This document shows, in pieces, positions 6,142 to 8,756 of a stretch of DNA of 8,756 bases. Within the stretch, counting starts at the first letter, position 1. Every line of letters begins with the position of its first letter. The stretch lies in contig JAICKD010000088.1 in NCBI GenBank assembly GCA_025928125.1, positions 1 through 8,756 on the forward strand. The letters run 5' to 3'. Source of the DNA: Ktedonobacterales bacterium (lineage in GTDB: Bacteria > Chloroflexota > Ktedonobacteria > Ktedonobacterales > JADMIN01). A program made the position numbers and the translations under genes. The notes under the pieces are model-generated. The model was not told the DNA's origin. It worked only from the letters and a program-made list of their open reading frames with translations, and did not search any database.

Positions 6142-7917
6142 ATGAGCGCTAAAGGCCGGAAGGGGCGGCGCAATCCGTCACAATCGCCGGATGAGTCCGC
6201 TTCGTCTGAAAGCCACAATAAACAGCAGGGTAATGCTGACGAGATTGAGCCAGGAATGGCGGTCGAAGCTCGCGAAGGAGACCTGGGCGAGTCCGATGTC
6301 AGCACCGCCAGAGTCAAGGATGTCGAGCGCAACGCGGCTGGCGATGTTACGAACGTTGTCGTCGAAAAGGGCATTGTCTTCAGGAAAACCCTCGAAGTTC
6401 CCGCGGAGCGAATCGACGCCGTTGATGACGCGAACGGCAATGGCAACGCCGCAGAGTCATCGACGCCATCCGACGACAGCGGGGAGAATGCCCCAGCTAG
6501 CGAGACCGACGAGGGCAAAGTCATCCTCAATACCACCCAACAGGAGATCAGAGATCTTTCGGCGACCGGAAGCGAGACGCTGGACTCCCAGCAACCGCGA
6601 GATGCGAACGGTAATGGTCCCGGTGGGCGCAAGAAGGGCAAACCTGGTGGCCCCGCTACTAATGGCGGCACCGCCGCCAAGAGCGTCGAGCCGGGCGACT
6701 ACGTGCGCACGCTTGGCCCTGGCGTCTTGAGCGGCATGGCTGGGAACGATTCCTCGGCGGTCACGTCCTATTCGGTCAACGGCGCTACCAATGGCTACGG
6801 GCAGCTCTGGCTGATATTGCTGGCGACGCCGCTTTACCAGGCGGTGCAGTATGCCTGCGCCAAAATTGGACGGGTCACCCAGATGGGACTGGCTGACATT
6901 CTGCGGAAGCATTACGGGCGGAAGATCGCCATCCCCGCATCGTTGATTCTGGTGGTCGCCAATACCGCTCTGATCGCCGCCGACCTGGTTGCCATCGGCA
7001 CAGGCATTCAACTGCTCACTGGGATCGCCTGGGAATGGTTCGTGGTCCCGGTGGCAGTTGGCTTATGGTATCTGATCGTCTATCAGAGCTTCGCTATCAT
7101 CAAGAAGATATTTCTGGCGATGAGTCTAGTCTTCGTCGCTTACTTGATTACCGGCGTAGTCTCCGGCGCGCACTGGGGTGACGTCTTGCGGGCGACGCTT
7201 GTCCCGCATCTCTCGCTGGGGTTTGCGAGCATCGCCAGTGCCGTCGCTTTGCTGGGCGCCACTGTCTCGCCGTACACCATGTACTGGCAGGTACAGGGTG
7301 AAAAAGAACAGAAGCGCCCAGGCACGCGCAAACAGCAGTTCAAACTGGCGGCGCTCGACATTGCTGTGGGGACAATAGCTGGCAATCTGGTGGCGTACGC
7401 CATCATCGTCTGCACGGCGGCCACACTCTTCACTCACCACAAAGGGATACAGACCGCCGCCGACGCCGCGGCCGCCCTGGCGCCCTTGCTCGGCCCATAT
7501 GCCGAACAGCTTTTTGCGATAGGCTTCATTGGCTCAGGGATGATCGCCATTCCCGTCTTACTGGCAAGCACGTCGTACGGCTTATCGGGCCTGTTTGGTT
7601 GGTCGGCAAGCCTCTGGAAGAAGCCCTGGCAAAGTGAAGGCTTCTATTTGATTATGACGGGAGCGCTGGTGGTGAGCCTGATCGTGGCGCTGATGCGCTT
7701 TGATCCAATTCAGCTCATGTTCTGGGCAAATGTCTTACAGGGCATTCTCGCGCCGGTGCTGGTCGTGTTCCTGCTTCTCGTTGGCAACAACCGCAAGATC
7801 ATGCGCGCGTATCGTCTTAGCCCCATTATCAACATTGGCCTCGCGCTGACTGCGCTGATAATGAGCGCCGCAACGCTACTCCTGTTCTACGGATTACTCA
7901 GCGGCGGAGGCGCATAA
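6142..7917 (+). CDS. NRAMP-family-like metal ion transporter with N-terminal PRC-barrel-like domain
   Basis: A 591-aa inner-membrane protein. Residues 190-588 form an 11-TM NRAMP core, in which family members import divalent metals with protons; the first ~185 residues are an extra hydrophilic front end. There, IEPGMAVEAREGDLGES (35-51), VVVEKGIVFRKTLEVPAERI (72-91) and GKVILNTTQQEIRDL (125-139) look like a PRC-barrel-type domain, interrupted by an Asn/Ser/Asp-rich insert (96-124) and followed by a Gly/Lys-rich linker (154-180). TM1 reads GPGVLSGMAGNDSSAVTSYS: the canonical DPGN metal motif is D203-S-S-A206. TM6 reads LGATVSPYTMYWQ: the usual M-P-H is S376-P-Y378, a form I recall from a divergent NRAMP subgroup. 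Substrate may therefore differ from Mn/Fe. The ATG has only a modest AAAGAG site 5 nt upstream. The gene converges on the aquaporin gene, 14 bp apart. Confidence 0.88.
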   Translation: MSAKGRKGRRNPSQSPDESASSESHNKQQGNADEIEPGMAVEAREGDLGESDVSTARVKDVERNAAGDVTNVVVEKGIVFRKTLEVPAERIDAVDDANGNGNAAESSTPSDDSGENAPASETDEGKVILNTTQQEIRDLSATGSETLDSQQPRDANGNGPGGRKKGKPGGPATNGGTAAKSVEPGDYVRTLGPGVLSGMAGNDSSAVTSYSVNGATNGYGQLWLILLATPLYQAVQYACAKIGRVTQMGLADILRKHYGRKIAIPASLILVVANTALIAADLVAIGTGIQLLTGIAWEWFVVPVAVGLWYLIVYQSFAIIKKIFLAMSLVFVAYLITGVVSGAHWGDVLRATLVPHLSLGFASIASAVALLGATVSPYTMYWQVQGEKEQKRPGTRKQQFKLAALDIAVGTIAGNLVAYAIIVCTAATLFTHHKGIQTAADAAAALAPLLGPYAEQLFAIGFIGSGMIAIPVLLASTSYGLSGLFGWSASLWKKPWQSEGFYLIMTGALVVSLIVALMRFDPIQLMFWANVLQGILAPVLVVFLLLVGNNRKIMRAYRLSPIINIGLALTALIMSAATLLLFYGLLSGGGA

Positions 7918-7931
7918 CGACGCTCCCGTGC

Positions 7932-8756
7932 TCAGTCCGGCTCAGGCTCGGGCTTTTTGTTGGGCTGGTTCGCCAGGTAGCGATAGAGCGTTGTGGCGAT
8001 AGATGCCCCAACAAGCGGCGCAAGGAGATAACAGAGGGCATAGTCGCCCCACTTGACCGGAACACCAAGGAGGGTATTGAGCAGATCCGGCCCAAAGGCC
8101 CGTGCGGGATTGACCGGGGCGCCAGTGATCGACTCGAAGAGCATCACAATAGCGAAGAGCGCCATGCCGATGGCAAAAGCAGCCCAGCCACTGGGCGAGC
8201 GCGGATCCTCCGCAGTGGCGCTAATCGTCAGCACGAGGACGAACGCGCCGAGCGCCTCGACGAGCATGCCCTGCCAGATGCTCACGCCGGGCGCGAGCTG
8301 TACCGCGCCGAGGTGACCAATCGTCAGCGCATCGCGACCGAGGGCCGGCATGATGGCCGCCGCGCCGAGTGTCGCGCCTACGAACTGTGCGGCAAGATAG
8401 ATCGGCACTTCATTGCGCGGAAAGCGGCGGCGAATCGCCAGTCCAATCGTCACCGCTGGATTAATCAGGACGCCCGAAATCTTGCCGACGATCATGATGA
8501 TGATGAACAGCGAGAAGCCATCGACGAACGCGAGAAACGCTATGCTTTGCGGCGAGGGCGCGGCCTGAGGGGAGCCAGCGATGATTCTCAGTGAGGCCGA
8601 CGCGCCGCCGTGAAAGAGCACCAACAGAAAGGTACCCAGCAACTCGGCGAGGAATCGCTGCACCTGCGTCGTCGATGGCTCGGCGGTTGTCGGCTGTGCC
8701 GATGGCGGTTGTTGCCCCGACGCCGCCCGATCAGGCTGCGATGACGACGACGCTGC
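7932..8756 (-). CDS. MIP family channel (aquaporin), N-terminus beyond the window
   Basis: A six-TM water/solute channel. Both half-helix motifs are intact: GVLINPAVTIG (NPA at residues 68-70, counted from a GTG at 8663) and GAPVNPARAFGPDL (NPA 185-187 followed by the filter Arg188). TM1 reads FLAELLGTFLLVLFHGGA, typical of the family. By gapless comparison with AqpZ and GlpF from memory, the other selectivity-filter positions are Asp48, Val176 and Ala182, matching neither a classical water channel nor GlpF; a hydrophobic residue at the second position recalls archaeal AqpM. The GTG at 8663 has no SD, and the frame remains open through 31 more codons to the edge (Ser/Pro/Gln/Thr-rich), so the true start is probably outside and the protein has a disordered N-terminal extension. 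The C-terminus is a Lys/Pro/Glu tail. The substrate is not decidable here. Confidence 0.92.
   Translation of the reverse strand, partial: AASSSSQPDRAASGQQPPSAQPTTAEPSTTQVQRFLAELLGTFLLVLFHGGASASLRIIAGSPQAAPSPQSIAFLAFVDGFSLFIIIMIVGKISGVLINPAVTIGLAIRRRFPRNEVPIYLAAQFVGATLGAAAIMPALGRDALTIGHLGAVQLAPGVSIWQGMLVEALGAFVLVLTISATAEDPRSPSGWAAFAIGMALFAIVMLFESITGAPVNPARAFGPDLLNTLLGVPVKWGDYALCYLLAPLVGASIATTLYRYLANQPNKKPEPEPD

Noticed and set aside
6108..6680. 190-residue minus-strand frame opposite the NRAMP N-terminus
   Set aside because: Its Ser/Leu/Pro-rich sequence is the expected shadow of the GC-rich Asp/Asn/Ser/Gly linker on the plus strand, and it has no domain.
7918..7965. Bidirectional terminator between the convergent NRAMP-like and aquaporin genes, suggested by TTTTT near 7957
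   Set aside because: The GC-rich stretch before the T run gives only about 4 consecutive pairs (CCCG/CGGG), and the T run encodes the aquaporin's C-terminal lysines.

Overview
The window is about 60% GC by eye. It is bacterial chromosome with densely packed genes, several GTG or TTG start candidates and strong Shine-Dalgarno (SD) sites. Gene content and protein style (an MEP-pathway IspH, an XPB-like C-terminal domain protein without a helicase motor, an NRAMP-like carrier with a PRC-barrel-like front end, an aquaporin with a Ser/Pro/Gln-rich head) suggest a Chloroflexota or related high-GC terrabacterium. That placement is inference from remembered family resemblance, not from a search. No tRNA, rRNA, CRISPR array, insertion sequence or phage gene was seen.

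Left part (1-3186): the 3' two thirds of ispH runs in from the left edge. After a 239-bp spacer with a tandem 9-bp repeat comes an orphan 'helicase-associated' DNA-binding protein of 753 aa. It ends at a clear intrinsic terminator (3140-3184), the one confident transcription boundary in the window.

Middle (3187-5422): an ArsB-family 12-TM-type anion permease and a degenerate universal-stress-protein (USP) domain gene lie 30 bp apart and probably form a two-gene operon. The SD of the second gene sits in the loop of a perfect 6-bp hairpin. After them comes a 399-bp stretch with no credible gene but several inverted repeats, including a 22-bp interrupted hairpin that ends 46 bp before the next start codon.

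Right part (5423-8756): a DJ-1/PfpI family protein with intact catalytic Glu and Cys-His is followed by a 591-aa NRAMP-like transporter. Its first ~185 residues carry a PRC-barrel-like domain and low-complexity linkers, and its metal site departs from the canonical DPGN and M-P-H motifs. A convergent MIP/aquaporin gene on the minus strand closes the window and runs off the right edge.

Functionally, four of the seven genes are transporters or stress-associated soluble proteins (permease plus USP, DJ-1, NRAMP, aquaporin). This looks like a stress and ion/solute homeostasis neighbourhood rather than one pathway. The best candidates for something new are the PRC-barrel/NRAMP fusion with its altered metal site, the permease-USP pair, and the structured spacer at 5024-5422.
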